Shown piece after piece: positions 13,556 to 24,152 of a stretch of DNA of 64,000 nt; the stretch's first letter is position 1, and each line of letters opens with the position of its first letter. The translations under genes were made by a program, and so were the position numbers. This DNA is from Rhinopithecus roxellana (Eukaryota; Chordata; Mammalia; Primates; Cercopithecidae): contig NC_044568.1 in assembly GCF_007565055.1 (NCBI RefSeq), forward strand, positions 25,679,936 through 25,743,935. Direction: 5' to 3'. A model generated the notes under the pieces. The model saw only the letters and a list, made by a program, of their open reading frames with translations, was not told the origin of the DNA and made no database searches.

Positions 13556-13639
13556 GTGCTGAAGCCAGACAGCGTGTGCCTGTGTGTCAGCGATGGCAGC
13601 CTGCTCTCCGTGCTGGCCCATCACCTGGGGGTGGAGCAG
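13556..13639 (+). CDS. PRMT7: PRMT7 coding exon f (residues 398-425)
   Basis: Starts after CCCCGCAG with GTG and ends GAG CAG|gtacag, phase 0 on both sides (28 codons). It encodes VLKPDSVCLCVSDGSLLSVL and AHHLGVEQ, the start of the second, degenerate SAM-fold. In this module the glycine-rich loop is replaced by CVSDGSLLS, consistent with loss of cofactor binding in the second half of the protein. Confidence 0.96.
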
Positions 13640-13973
13640 GTACAGACGTGCACCCTTGTCAGCCTCCTGAGGTGGGCTCGTGAGTTAGGGCGTTGTGTGG
13701 TCCGGGTGCACAATTCTGTGTTCAAGGCTGTTTGCAAGGGCCACTGTCGTGGGTGCAGCATGCTCGGGTCAGGGGCTGGGGTTTATTGCCTGTGTGTGCA
13801 GGCAGGCGTCAGGCTGCTGAGCTGGTGCTCAGACTGCCCCAGGGAGGGAATGAGTGCAGGGAGGGTTGTTCAGGTGTGTCCTCTGCCTTGGGATGGTCTT
13901 GTCGCATTTTAATCTTTAATTTCTTCTCTGTTAAGTGAATATCTTACAACTAATAGCGTGGTGTTCCCTTTAG

Positions 13974-14021
13974 GTATTTACAGTCGAGAGCTCAGCAGCT
14001 TCTCACAAACTGTTGAGAAAA
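13974..14021 (+). CDS. PRMT7: PRMT7 coding exon g (residues 426-441)
   Basis: Shortest coding exon here (48 bases), starting after CCCTTTAG and ending AGA AAA|gtaagt. It encodes VFTVESSAASHKLLRK, the strand and helix after the degenerate cofactor loop. Phase 0 on both sides, so skipping would keep frame. Confidence 0.95.
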
Positions 14022-14669
14022 GTAAGTGAGAATTGTTGCTGCAATAGGAGAGGACCTGTGGGATCTGGGTTGATGGCTTTGAAGTGGCATTGGCCCGGGG
14101 GAACGAAGGAGTAGCAGCTCACTTGCACCCCTGTGTTGTCTTGGCTGCTGCCTGGAGAGCAGCCGAAGGCCTTGGGGGCTGTCACTGAAATAGAGGCAGG
14201 CATTTGCACTCTGCTTTGTTTTTTTGTGTCTGAAGTTGAGGCTTTTCTCCTCACTTCACATAAAGCTCCTGTTGCCGTAGAACTGAGTGTAGGGTGTGTT
14301 TCTGGGACATCCGTGCCGAGGGAGCCAGTGCTCACAGCCTGATGGGAGATGCCATTTCTCTCCCTGGCCAGTAACTGGTTTCATTTCCTCTCCAAAGGGG
14401 AACCCCCTTCACCAGAACTACAGGCCCGCACTGAGTCCTGGTGTGCGCTGGCGGGAGAAATTTCTTCTGCTTTCATCACATTCTGCTCCTGATCTCATCC
14501 GTGGTCTATAGGATGCCCCCCAAGGAGAGAATTTCCACAAAGCAGATAAAAGTGGTGCTCCAGAACTATTTGCCAGAAAATTCAAAGCGGAGAATGCAAC
14601 TTTGAGAGATTTTTTTTCCTGACAAAAACAATAGTATGAATACAGTAATTTTATGGCTTTCTTTCTAAG
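14022..14669. other. PRMT7 intron, no feature seen
   Basis: 648-base intron without recognisable repeats or exons. Confidence 0.6.
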
Positions 14670-14759
14670 ATCTTCAAGGCTAACCACTTGGAAGATAAAA
14701 TTAACCTCATAGAAAAACGGCCGGAATTATTAACAAGTGAGGACCTGAAGGACAGAAAG
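14670..14759 (+). CDS. PRMT7: PRMT7 coding exon h (residues 442-471)
   Basis: Starts after TTTCTAAG and ends AGA AAG|gtgagt. It encodes IFKANHLEDKINLIEKRPEL then LTSEDLKDRK, part of the second SAM-like fold. Relative to recalled human it has scattered conservative changes (INLIEK for INIIEK, TSEDLKDRK for TNEDLQGRK). Phase 0 on both sides. Confidence 0.95.
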
Positions 14760-14945
14760 GTGAGTAGCGGGAGCCTTTTGGCCGCGCTGGGCTGTGTTAG
14801 GGTAGGCAGCACGGCACTGAGGTAGCCCAGGCCCCACCCCATCCTTGGGGTCTCACAGTGGGTCCTCCACGTAACCTTACCTCCTAGGAGCTCCCACTGT
14901 CGAGGCTTTCATGGAGCTGCCTGGTGAGCAGATGGTTGCACTGCT

Positions 14946-15235
14946 CTTTTTTTTTGGAAAACGGGGTCTCGCACTATCGCCCAGGCTGGAGTGCAGTGGC
15001 ACGATCTTGGCTCACTGCAGCCTCGACCTTCCAGCCTCAAGCGATCCTCCCACCTCTCCCGAGAAGCTGGGACTATAGGCATATGCCATTACGCCCGGCT
15101 AATCTTTGTATTTTTTGTAGAGTCAGGGTTTCATTATGTGGCCCAGGCTGATCTTAAACTCCTGGGCTCATGCGATCTGCCAGCCTCAGCATCCCAAAGT
15201 GCTGGGATTACAGGCGTGAGCCACCACACCTGGCT
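14946..15235 (-). repeat. Alu, old (AluJ-like)
   Basis: Antisense, diverged Alu with a short T head, 190 bases after exon h. Confidence 0.88.
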
Positions 15236-15774
15236 GTACTGCTCTTAGCTCACCCTCATCTCTGCTCCTTCAGGTCAGGACAGAGCCTCTCTCTTAGCTT
15301 TCCTAGGAGCAGAGCGTGTCCTTTCCTCTCCACTGCACTCCTGTCTTCAGTCCCCGTCCACGGCTTCCTGCTGCAGTCAGGCTTCCAGGCCCTGAAACTG
15401 CTTCTACCAGCAACCTCGTCGTTACTCCCATGGTCTCCCTGCAGGCTTCATCTACTCTAGCCGCTTGTCCTTGTGACCTGGGACTTCTTCCTGTGCTGGG
15501 GAAGTCTCTTTCCACTCACCTTCCTGACTGTCCTTCCCTCGCGCTGCTCTGTGGCAGTCTCCCCGTGTCCCCCGCTTCCCCCTACTGCATCCTCTCTGGT
15601 AATCCTGTTCCTTCTCATGTGTGAGTCAGTGACCATCAGAGCCGGCCTTCCCTCGTTGCAGTTTTGGATTCAAATCTCATGTCCAGCTGCTACCCTGTCA
15701 CTTTTCCTTGGATGTCCCACAAACCAGACTCATCTAAAGCAGAGCTGTCATCTTTCATCCTTCCTGCCAGTCTT
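15236..15774. other. PRMT7 intron, possible L2-like sequence
   Basis: Pyrimidine-rich unique intron. "CCTTCCTGACTGTCCTTCCC" and similar runs suggest decayed L2-type LINE sequence, but I cannot delimit an element. Confidence 0.35.
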
Positions 15775-16905
15775 TTTTTTAAATAACAGGTTTATTGAGA
15801 TGTAGTTGACATACCACAAAATTAATGCATTTCAAGTATACAGTTCAGTGATTTTTTAAGTAAATGTATGGAGTTAAACAACCATCACCCAGTCTCATTT
15901 AGAACATTTCCAGGCCAGGCATGGTGGCACATGCCTGTAATCCCAGAACTTTGGGAGGCCAAGGTGGGAGGATCGCTTGGACCCAGGAGTTCAAGACCAA
16001 TCTGGGCAACATAGGGAGACCCTGTCTCTGTAAAAAAAAGAAAAAAGAAAAAAAAAGAAAAATTAACCCAGAGTGGTGGCATGTGCCTGTAGTCCCAGGA
16101 GGCTGAGGCGGGTGAGGTGGGATGATCGCCTGAGCCCAGGAGTTGGAGGCTGCAGTGAGCCATTCTTATGGCAGAGCACTACATCGTGGCTGACAGAGTG
16201 ATATCTTGTCTCTAAAAAAAAATTGGAATGAAAAGAGAACATTTCTGTTACCTCCCAAATTCCCGGGAGCCTGTTGATAGTCAGCATGCTCATGCCCCAG
16301 GCCTGGCAGCCACTGGTCTGGTTTCTGTCTCCAGTGTGTGCCTCTTCTGGCTTTGCTGAAAAGTGAGGTACGCAGTGTGTGGTCTTGCGAGTCTGCCTCC
16401 TTTCACTGAGCATAATGTCTTTGAGGTTCACCCATTTCGTTCTCTTTTAAGGCTGCATAACCTTCCGCGGTGTGGCTGTCCATTCACCTGCTTATCGACA
16501 GTTGGATTGTGTCCAGTTTCTGGCCACTTTGAATAAGGCTTCTGTGAACATGGGTTCACCGGTCTTAGTGAGGATATGGGTCCTCAGTTCTCTTACGCAG
16601 ATGCCTTGGTGTGGATTGCTGGGTCGTGTGGTAGTTATGGTCAACTTTTTAAGCAGCTGCTGAACTGTTGTTCGAAGTGGCTGTCCATTTGACATCCCCA
16701 TCGGTAACATCTGAGGGTCCAGGTTCTCAGATCCTCACCAGCACTTGGCATTGGCTTGTTTCAGCATAACCATTTTAGTGGGAGTGTGGTGATGTCTCCG
16801 CATAGTTTTAATTTGTATTTGCCTAATGACTGATGATGGTGAGCATCATTTCGTGTGCTTATGTCTTGCTTGGTGAAATGTCTATTCAAGCCTTTTGCCC
16901 ATTTT
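15775..16905. repeat. L1M-type segment, copy 1 (split by an Alu)
   Basis: Begins "AATAACAGGTTTATTGAGAT" and runs through "TGGATTGCTGGGTCGTGTGG" to "AAGCCTTTTGCCCATTTT". This is a widespread ancient L1 segment. An old Alu at 15912-16222 interrupts it. The copy 2 segment starts immediately at its end. Confidence 0.7.
15912..16222 (+). repeat. Alu, old (AluJ-like)
   Basis: Sense Alu inside the L1M segment, with an expanded A-rich middle linker at about 16031-16062. Confidence 0.9.
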
Positions 16906-17353
16906 AAAAATAACAGTTTTATTGAGATATAATTCACATACCTTACGATTCACTCAGTGATTTTTGTGTATTCATAAGGTTGTGTAACCATCGCCACATC
17001 AGTTTAAGAACCCTTTCGTTACCCATTGGCAGTCACGCACCATTTGTCTGCAGTCCCCCAGCCCAGGGCACCTGCTCTCCTCCTTTCTGTCTTTAGCTTG
17101 CCCATTCTGGGCATCTCGTGTGAATGGAATCAGACAGTGTGTGGTCTTCCGTGGCTGGCCTCTCATATGGCTTCATGTTTTCAGGGCTTATCCATGTCGT
17201 AGCCTGAATCAATACCTCATTTCTCTTTCTTGCTCAATAAGATTCCATTGTGTGGATAGAACCTGTTATTTATCTGTTCATCAGCTGATGGACATTTGGG
17301 TGGCTCCTACTTTGAGGCTGTTGTGAGTAATGCTGCTATAAATATTCATCCAC
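16906..17353. repeat. L1M-type segment, copy 2
   Basis: Restarts the same element with "AATAACAGTTTTATTGAGAT" and continues through "CATCAGCTGATGGACATTTG" to "TGCTATAAATATTCATCC". Same order and orientation as copy 1. Confidence 0.7.
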
Positions 17354-17749
17354 AAGTCACCCTTTTTCTCCCTCATAGATGAGGGCATAGGAGATGATTC
17401 TGAAAGCCATTGTGTGGTGTACCGGTAGACCGGGTCATGTTGAATTGGAGTGGTGGGAGTGGGTGTTCTTGTCTTGTTCCTGATGCTGTGGTGGGGAGAG
17501 GCCAGGAAGCACTCAGGGCAGCCCTTTCTGTCTCCCAGCATTTCCCGCTGCATCTCCATCATCTCTGACTGGCCCCACTTTGGTGCCTGTTTGCTTGGGT
17601 CTGCCTGGGGTCAGCTGCCTCACCCTCTGCCACCCCTTCCTCTCCTCCCACCCCTCCCACCCTGCAGTCTCCATTTCTTGCCTGGACTGTTTCTGCACTC
17701 TCCCAGGTCGCCTCCGTCCCGAGCACCTACAGATTCCCTTCCACACTTC

Positions 17750-17965
17750 ATGGTCCTCAGCAGGATCTTCTAAATCACATTCCTTCTGATTTTGAACCCC
17801 TCATGAAAGCTTTTAGTGACACCCACCACCCCCGCCGCTGCCGCCTCCGGGATGAGTCCAGCCCCTTATCCTGTCCTGGCTCCTGTCCAGCTCCACACCC
17901 TCACCTTGGGGGATCTTGCTGTCTCCTGGCCTCACTCTTGCCCCTGCTGCTCCTCCCTTGGCCGT
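17750..17965. repeat. L2-like LINE fragment
   Basis: "GATCTTCTAAATCACATTCC" followed by "AACCCCTCATGAAAGC" resembles a common L2-type text. Low certainty. Confidence 0.4.
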
Positions 17966-18354
17966 TCAGGCTCCTTGCCATGCGTTTGTTCATTTACTCA
18001 CAAATTGTTCACAGAACATCTGGTCATGGCACTGGCCCACTGTTGGGGATGCTGGGCCGCCAGTCCCTGCTCTTGTGGTGCTCAGAGCCTGGGGAGGGAG
18101 ACGGAGTAAGTCCTGAGATAAAGTGTCCAGTGAGGGTTGACAGGATGCCACTCCGGAAGCCCCCTCTGGCACATTTATTTCTGGGGTCCCACCATGACCC
18201 CCTTCCTTGCTTTTTCTGTCACATGGGGTCAGCTGCACTTTGTCTGCTTCCCTCTTCCACTCTGCTCTCCTGAGCAGGGGACTCATATCTGGTTGTATTC
18301 TTTAAAGCCTCCAGGGCAGGTACAGAGCGCCTTGCTGCCTTGCTTTTTGACTGA

Positions 18355-18460
18355 GGGAGAGAGGGACTGAGGAGGGAGGGAGGGAGGGAATGAGTGACTG
18401 AATGAGTGAGTGACTGAGGGAGGGCGGGAGGGAGTGACTTGAGTGACTGAGTGGCCTATT
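18355..18460 (+). repeat. GGGA / GAGT low-complexity tract before exon i
   Basis: Consists of (GGGA)n around 18370-18390 and GAGTGA repeats to about 18450, ending roughly 70 bases before the exon i acceptor. The four GGG runs fit a G-quadruplex pattern in the PRMT7 pre-mRNA. Confidence 0.85.
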
Positions 18461-18531
18461 GCTCCCTGTTCCTGTGAACGCTCCTGACACCTCCTGACAC
18501 ATGGGACCCTGCTTCTCGCCCTGCTCACCAG

Positions 18532-18693
18532 GTCTCTCTCCTCCTGGGCGAGCCGTTCTTCACTACCAGCCTGCTGCCCTGGCACAACCTCTACTTCTGG
18601 TACGTGCGGACCGCTGTGGACCGGCACCTGGGGCCAGGCGCCGTGGTGATGCCCCAGGCGGCCTCGCTGCACGCTGTCGTTGTGGAGTTCAGG
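18532..18693 (+). CDS. PRMT7: PRMT7 coding exon i (residues 472-525)
   Basis: Starts after GCTCACCAG and ends TTC AGG|gtaggc, phase 0 on both sides (54 codons). It encodes VSLLLGEPFFTTSLLPWHNL, YFWYVRTAVDRHLGPGAVVM and PQAASLHAVVVEFR. LLLGEPFFTTSL stands where the first module has its double-E loop; only one acidic residue remains, matching the known inactivity of the second module. Recalled human differs at two or three positions (DQH for DRH, GAM for GAV). Confidence 0.96.
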
Positions 18694-19085
18694 GTAGGCC
18701 ACCCGGGGGTGTTGCAGAAAAAAGCAGAGGAGGCAGGTGGGGAACCTTGTTTTCTTGCAGGAACCTTGGGCGCCTGTAGAGCAACTCTGGCCTTGATGAT
18801 TGGAGCTTGTGTTTTCTTTCTGTGTCAGCACACTGTCGGGTTGAATAGAAGATGCTTGCCTTTTTAAAAATGCGATAATTTGACATATGAAATGTAAATG
18901 GCTGAGTGTTGTCATTTTACAATTGTGGCTTATCAGAATAATTAAAAAATATAAATTAAACATTTCAGAAGCCATGCCGTGTGGCCTGCTCTGCTCTCAT
19001 TAAGAGCTGAGGCTTTAGTTGTTAAAAGCATTTTGAGATGGGAGAGTCAGCTGCTTTATGCAAGAAAAAATGGAAAAGCTTCCCT
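18694..19085. other. PRMT7 intron, no feature seen
   Basis: Unique, becoming AT-rich from about 18860. No supported feature. Confidence 0.55.
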
Positions 19086-19392
19086 TTTTTTTTTTTTTTT
19101 TTTTTTTGAGACGGAGTCTCGCTCTGTCGCCCGGGCTGGAGTGCAGTAGCCGGATCTCAGCTCACTGCAAGCTCCGCCTTCCGGGTTTACGCCATTCTCC
19201 TGCCTCAGCCTCCCAAGTAGCTGGGACTACAGGCGCCCACCACCTCGCCCAGCTAGCTTTTTGTATTTTTTTTTAGTAGAGATGGGGTTTCACCGTGTTA
19301 GCCAGGATGGTCTCGATCTCCTGACCTCGTGATCCGCCCGTCTCGGCCTCCCAAAGTGCTGGGATTACAGGCTTGAGCCACCGCGCCCGGCC
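19086..19392 (-). repeat. AluY, Old World monkey type
   Basis: Young antisense Alu with a long poly(T) head and, in sense orientation, the CTCAAGCC and GAGATCCG variants shared with the copies at 2642 and 22113. Confidence 0.87.
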
Positions 19393-20087
19393 AAAGCTTC
19401 CTTTTAATTTTCTCATCAAAGCAGAACCACAGTCACAAAGTCATTTTGGGAAGGGCAGTTTTATTAAAAGGATTTCGAAAAGCTTTACCCTGGATGGAGA
19501 GCGTATCTCGTTTGATGAGAGTGGTTTTCTCTCTTAGCTTAGTGGCTCCATCACAAATTCTGGGCATTTCTCCTGTGTTACTTGTTTACCTAATAAGATT
19601 TCCACATGAATACTGGTTTTCATGGCCAAAGAGGGGATGTCATGATCCATGCGTGTGACCAGGAGGAAGGGAGGGAAGGCCGTGTGGCCTGAGTGTCCTC
19701 TGGATTCCTCTTGGCAGGGCCTTTTTCTTTCCCTGGCATCCTCGTGAACTGGAGATGATGCTGGGGAGAGAATTGGCTTACAGATTTCTTCCTGAAGAAA
19801 TGGTGTTCAGGATGGCCCAGGTAGGAGTGTGCAGTCCCCAGCCTGGTAGCTTTGGCTGACTGTCCCTTAAAGGAGAGGACTCAGGTGTCATGTCGGAGCT
19901 TGCAGGTTCCCACCCAACCCAGTCTGTTACAGAATCCGCTGTGGATCTTTGTTCTCTCTGAGCCCCTTCATGCTTGGGGGTCTCTTTCACGTGTGCAGGG
20001 AACAGCAAGATGTGCCTCTTGTTCTTGCTGCCGCACTTCCCTGTGCCTTGGCGGGCGGGTGTGGACGGGGCTGCTCCTTCCTCACAG

Positions 20088-20162
20088 GACCTGTGGCGGA
20101 TCCGGAGCCCCTGTGGTGACTGCGAAGGCTTCGATGTGCACGTCATGGACGACATGATTAAG
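20088..20162 (+). CDS. PRMT7: PRMT7 coding exon j (residues 526-550)
   Basis: Starts after TCCTCACAG and ends ATT AAG|gtaagc; 25 codons, phase 0 on both sides. It encodes DLWRIRSPCGDCEGFDVHVM and DDMIK in the second beta-barrel. CGDC is a conserved cysteine pair. Essentially identical to recalled human apart from V for I. Confidence 0.96.
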
Positions 20163-20724
20163 GTAAGCAGGGCCACACTGCGCAGTCCCACCCACCTGCT
20201 CCTGTGGCACAGGCCTCTGACAGGGTCCTGGCTTGGGCAGCACGGGCTCTTCTGTTGGGGGCAGTGAGGTCAGGTGCTGCCATTTTGTGTGGTTCACCAT
20301 GAGCATTGCTTGGTACCAGCCCTGTTCTTGGCTCCGTGCTGTCACCCTGAGTCAGAATCTCCACTGGGCCCGCACGTCCTGTCATTGGAACTACCCCCGC
20401 CAGTGCCAGCAGCTTGTTTCCTGTTGGGGCAGCCTTTCCAAAAACAGTCTAGGAACCTTCTTAGGCAGTCATTTCCACGGTGGGGGCTCCATTCCCAGGG
20501 AGGGGTACCTGAGGAGTGTCCCACAGGTTATTTACATGGTGTAGGGGTTGGCAGCGCCCTGAACAGTAGTAACTGGGCCTACGTTCCCCAGAATCATGGG
20601 CCGTCCTGACAGTGCCAGTGGTTCTTGGATTCATGGGGACTGAAGCTGAGAGTCCTGTTCCATCCATGTGAGAGGGGCAGGGTGAGGAGCATGGGCCGTG
20701 CTGTGTATTAAGGAAATGCACGTG

Positions 20725-20992
20725 GCTCCTGCTTGTCATCCCAGCACTCTGGGAAGCTGAGGCAGGTGGATTGCTTGAGCCCAGAAGTTCAAGACCAGCC
20801 TGGGCAATATAGCAAGACCCTGTGTCTACAAAAAAGCCAGGCATGGTAGTGCACGCCTGTATTCAGAGCTACTCAAGAGGCTAAGGTGGGAGGATGGCTT
20901 TAGCCTGGGAGGTCGAGGCTGCAGTGAGCTGCGTTTGTGCCACTGCCTCCAGGCTGGGTGAGAGAGGAAGACCCTGTCTCAAAAAAAAGAAA
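20725..20992 (+). repeat. Alu, decayed
   Basis: Diverged sense Alu missing part of the 5' end, with a short A tail at about 20980. Confidence 0.82.
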
Positions 20993-22097
20993 TCTCATAG
21001 ACTCCGGAGGAGCAGGAAGCAGCGGCGGCCCCGCAGCAGCAGCTGTGCATGGGGAGGTGGGGCTTTGCTGCTGCTGCTCACCTTTCTATGCACATTTTCC
21101 CACAGTGAACATGGATTGCCTGTGTGTGAACACTTTTAAGTAAATTAAACCTAGTGGATATTTTCAGTTTGCATCTTGCCTGCCCCTTACAGCAGATCAC
21201 TGACTGTTCCATGCTTCTAGAAATCTCCTTCGTGCTGAGCTCTACATGCTCTGGATCCATGTGCTGTATTCCTCCCTTGGGCCCCTGCTCTTGGCCTGCC
21301 CAGGCTGGCTGTCTGTGTCCCCTCTTGGTGATACGGTTCTGCCACTCTGGTCCTGGGTCAGTGTCTGTCTCTTGTGTGCTCAGGCAGATGGCTGAGAGTG
21401 GTGCGTATCCCACAGTGGGGCGCCAGGCATTTTTTTATGCTTTCCAAATCCACCTGCCCTTCCCCACCCTCAGCCTGGCCCTTCCAGTGCCCTGTCTTAG
21501 ACCTGGCGCCACTTCACACGACCAGCCAGGCCCAGGGCCCTGGGCATCCTCCCTCGCGAGTCCTCCCGTACCCTGCCATTGGTCTTCGTGCTCCCGGTGA
21601 GCCTCCAACCCAGGCTGTCCCCTGACTGCTGCCGTCCTGGTTTGGGCCCCTCCTGCTCTGGCCGTCCTCCACAAAGAGCCCAACATAAACTTGTAGATCT
21701 GAGTCTGGCCACATCCCCACTGCAGGAATGCCCTGGATAGCTCCCCCACGCCACCCCTGCAGAGTGGCCTAGCTGGCCTGGATGCCCTGGCCTGCTCTCG
21801 TGGCTTAGCTCTATCCTCAAGGGCCCCCTCTGGCCCTTCTGCCGGCTCCCATTTGACTGTCGGCTCCCCTCCTCCAGGCAGCTTTCTGCATCCCTCCTGG
21901 ATGCAGGTGCCCCCAACCTGCCACCAGGCACCGAGGCTGTACTGTAACACATTTATCCCTCCCCATGGCCTGGGCCCCACCTGTCAGGGCCACACAGCTG
22001 TGGTGGTCACCAAGTTTCTAGGTGCTGGGTGTTCTCACCAGTGATGTAGACATGTGGTCCTCAGAACAGCTTGAGACAGGTGCACCACCCCATCTTA
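20993..22097. other. PRMT7 intron with possible L2-like sequence
   Basis: GC-rich intron of about 1.1 kb. Around 21420-21740 "GTAGATCTGAGTCTGGCCAC" style text may be decayed L2. Long open frames on the - strand (to 181 codons) reflect GC content and carry no recognisable domain. Confidence 0.45.
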
Positions 22098-22425
22098 AAA
22101 ATCCGGAGAGCGGGCCGGGCGTGGTGGCTCAAGCCTGTAATCCCAGCACTTTCGGAGGCCGAGACGGGCGGATCATGAGGTCAGGAGATCGAGACCATCC
22201 TGGCTAACACGGTGAAACCCCGTCTCTACTAAAACATACAAAAAACTAGCCGGGCGAGGTGGCGGGCGCCTGTAGTCTCAGCTACTCGGGAGGCTGAGGC
22301 AGGAGAATGGCGAAAGCCCAGGAGGCGGAGCTTGCAGTGAGCTGAGATCCGACCACTGCACTCCAGCCTGGGCGACAGACCAAGACTCCGTCTCAAAAAA
22401 AAAAAAAAAAAAAATCCGGAGAGCG
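22098..22425 (+). repeat. AluY with 15-base target-site duplication
   Basis: Near-consensus sense Alu (22113 to about 22410) with Old World monkey variants. It is flanked by perfect copies of AAAATCCGGAGAGCG at 22098-22112 and 22411-22425. This marks a recent L1-mediated insertion about 210 bases before exon k. Confidence 0.95.
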
Positions 22426-22633
22426 AGGGCTCAGAGCCAGAGGTGCCTGGGGAGCCACTGATGAGACAGGAGTGGCAGAGACAGGGAGCCGCTGGTCTGC
22501 TGGGCGCTCAGCATCTTTATGGGAGAACACACACCCCTTGTGACTGCAGTCAGTGGGAGCCAAGCCGGGGAGGGGTCCCTCTGTCTGGCTGCCGGCCTGT
22601 CTCTGCAGCCCCCAGGCCCCTTTCTGTTCGCAG

Positions 22634-22794
22634 CGTGCCCTGGACTTCAGGGAGAGCAAGGAGGCTGAGCCCCACCCACTGTGGGAGTACCCGTGCCGCA
22701 GCCTCTCCGAGCCCCGGCAGATCCTGGCCTTTGACTTCCGGCAGCTGGTGCCCCCACGGCTCCTGTGTGCCGAGGGCACCATGGAGCTCAGGAG
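22634..22794 (+). CDS. PRMT7: PRMT7 coding exon k (residues 551-604)
   Basis: Starts after GTTCGCAG and ends AGG AG|gtgggt in phase 2. It encodes RALDFRESKEAEPHPLWEYP, CRSLSEPRQILAFDFRQLVP and PRLLCAEGTMELRR in the second beta-barrel. The first half matches recalled human closely. The second half (578-600) differs at about eight positions, unlike the rest of the protein. Confidence 0.95.
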
Positions 22795-23603
22795 GTGGGT
22801 GTAGGGAGGGCCCGGGGGGCAGGGAGGGGCTGCTGCTTGCCCTTGGAGTTCTCACCACCATGGTGAGCACAGCTGGCCTGGGAGATGCTGACACGTGGAT
22901 GGGGTATTCGTCCTTCCCGCGACCTTGCCCTTCCCTGTCAGAGTGGTCCTACGTGTGTGGTGGTTCCCACGGTCCCATGTGTGCCAGTCGGCGGGGGGAG
23001 CCAGGGAGGGCTCTGCTCACTCCCCACAGCTGAGGCTCCCTTATTGGATCACACCTCAGAAAGATGGGAGCTTAGTTCCTGTGGTCACCGATGCACCGTT
23101 TTCCTGCACCCTCCTGGGAGCTGAAGCAGGTCAGGGTCAGGGAGTGCTGCTGGCGTCCAGGCACGGGCAGCCCTGTCCCACTCCGGCCCTCACCCCACTC
23201 TTGCCCGAGGAGTGACTTCTTCCCCGGAAGCACCTCCCAACTCGGGACAGGGCGCGCGCCGCCAACTGAGCTCCCAGGGTTGCTGTCTGGGCTATCAGAG
23301 GGGCTTTCCAGCCTTCAGTGCCAGGCTGTGCCTCAAGCCCCCTGGACCCTGCAACCACACTGGCCCTGCCCCGTGTGTGGCCCGGCTGCAGGGCTCGGGT
23401 TGGCTCAGGTAGGGGCTCAGCTGCGGCTGTTCTGGCTGGGGTTTTTCTGAGGAACATTCAGTTGGATGTGGCACTAGGAGCTCCCGGAGGGGCAGGAAGG
23501 AAATGGGGAAGACCACAGGTTTCTGGAAAGCAGCAGGAACTGCAGCCATGCCCCCCTGCCTCTTGTGTGACTGCTTCTGCTGGGCCCCCCCTCTCCTTGG
23601 CAG
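22795..23603. other. PRMT7 intron, no feature seen
   Basis: GC-rich intron of 809 bases. Overlapping open frames on both strands are a product of GC content. Confidence 0.6.
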
Positions 23604-23700
23604 GCCTGGGAGGAGCCACGCAGCAGTGCTGTGGATGGAGTACCACCTGACACCGGAGTGCACGCTCAGCACTGGCCTCCTGGAGCCTGCAGACCCCGAG
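23604..23700 (+). CDS. PRMT7: PRMT7 coding exon l (residues 604-636)
   Basis: The first base completes Arg604 after CTTGGCAG; the exon ends CCC GAG|gtagtg. It encodes PGRSHAAVLWMEYHLTPECT and LSTGLLEPADPE, close to recalled human. Confidence 0.95.
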
Positions 23701-23954
23701 GTAGTGCCTGCGCGCCGAGCCCAGTGTGTGTGCAGACCCTGAGAGCAGGCGCCGCCTGGGGAGGCCTCCCTGCCCCTGTGCTCTGGGTGTCTCACACAAG
23801 TTCTTCGGGCCAGATGATGACCCCCCGGTGGTCCTGGGACATCTGGCCCCTGCGCAGCTTCTCTCTGCTGCGAGCTGCTTGGGCTGGAGGCTGGCCAGGA
23901 AGGAGGCTCAGGTGCCAGGGAGCTCTCACCATCGTCCTGCTCTTCATCCTACAG

Positions 23955-24152
23955 GGAGGCTGCTGCTGGAACCCCCACTGCAAGCAGGCTGTCTACTTCT
24001 TCAGCCCTGTCCCGGATCCCAGAGCACCGCTGGGCGGCCCACAGACGGTCAGCTATGCAGTGGAGTTTCACCCCGACACAGGCGACATCACCATGGAGTT
24101 CAGGCTTGCAGACACCCCAGACTCACCACTCCTAAGCAATAAAGTGGCCTGA
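23955..24152 (+). CDS. PRMT7: PRMT7 last coding exon (residues 637-701) with C-terminal extension
   Basis: Starts after CATCCTACAG. It encodes GGCCWNPHCKQAVYFFSPVP, DPRAPLGGPQTVSYAVEFHP, DTGDITMEFRLADTPD and then SPLLSNKVA before TGA at 24150-24152. GCCWNPHCKQAVYFF is the conserved C-terminal block. By counting, D692 is the last residue of human PRMT7; here the next codon is TCA (Ser), so reading continues for nine more residues. The AATAAA at 24138-24143 lies inside this extension. A human stop directly after D692 is from memory; the open frame here is directly seen. Confidence 0.93.
   Translation, partial: GGCCWNPHCKQAVYFFSPVPDPRAPLGGPQTVSYAVEFHPDTGDITMEFRLADTPDSPLLSNKVA
24138..24143 (+). 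terminator. PRMT7: PRMT7 poly(A) signal (AATAAA) inside the coding extension
   Basis: Canonical hexamer followed by G/T-rich "GGGCTGTGGGTTCTGAGTGG" at about 24153-24172, a plausible downstream element. It ends six bases before the TGA. Cleavage at the usual distance would fall at about 24153-24173. Confidence 0.7.

Noticed and set aside
21435..21980. 181-codon open frame on the - strand in a PRMT7 intron
   Set aside because: No domain, no splice support, and a second frame is open in parallel, as expected of GC-rich sequence.
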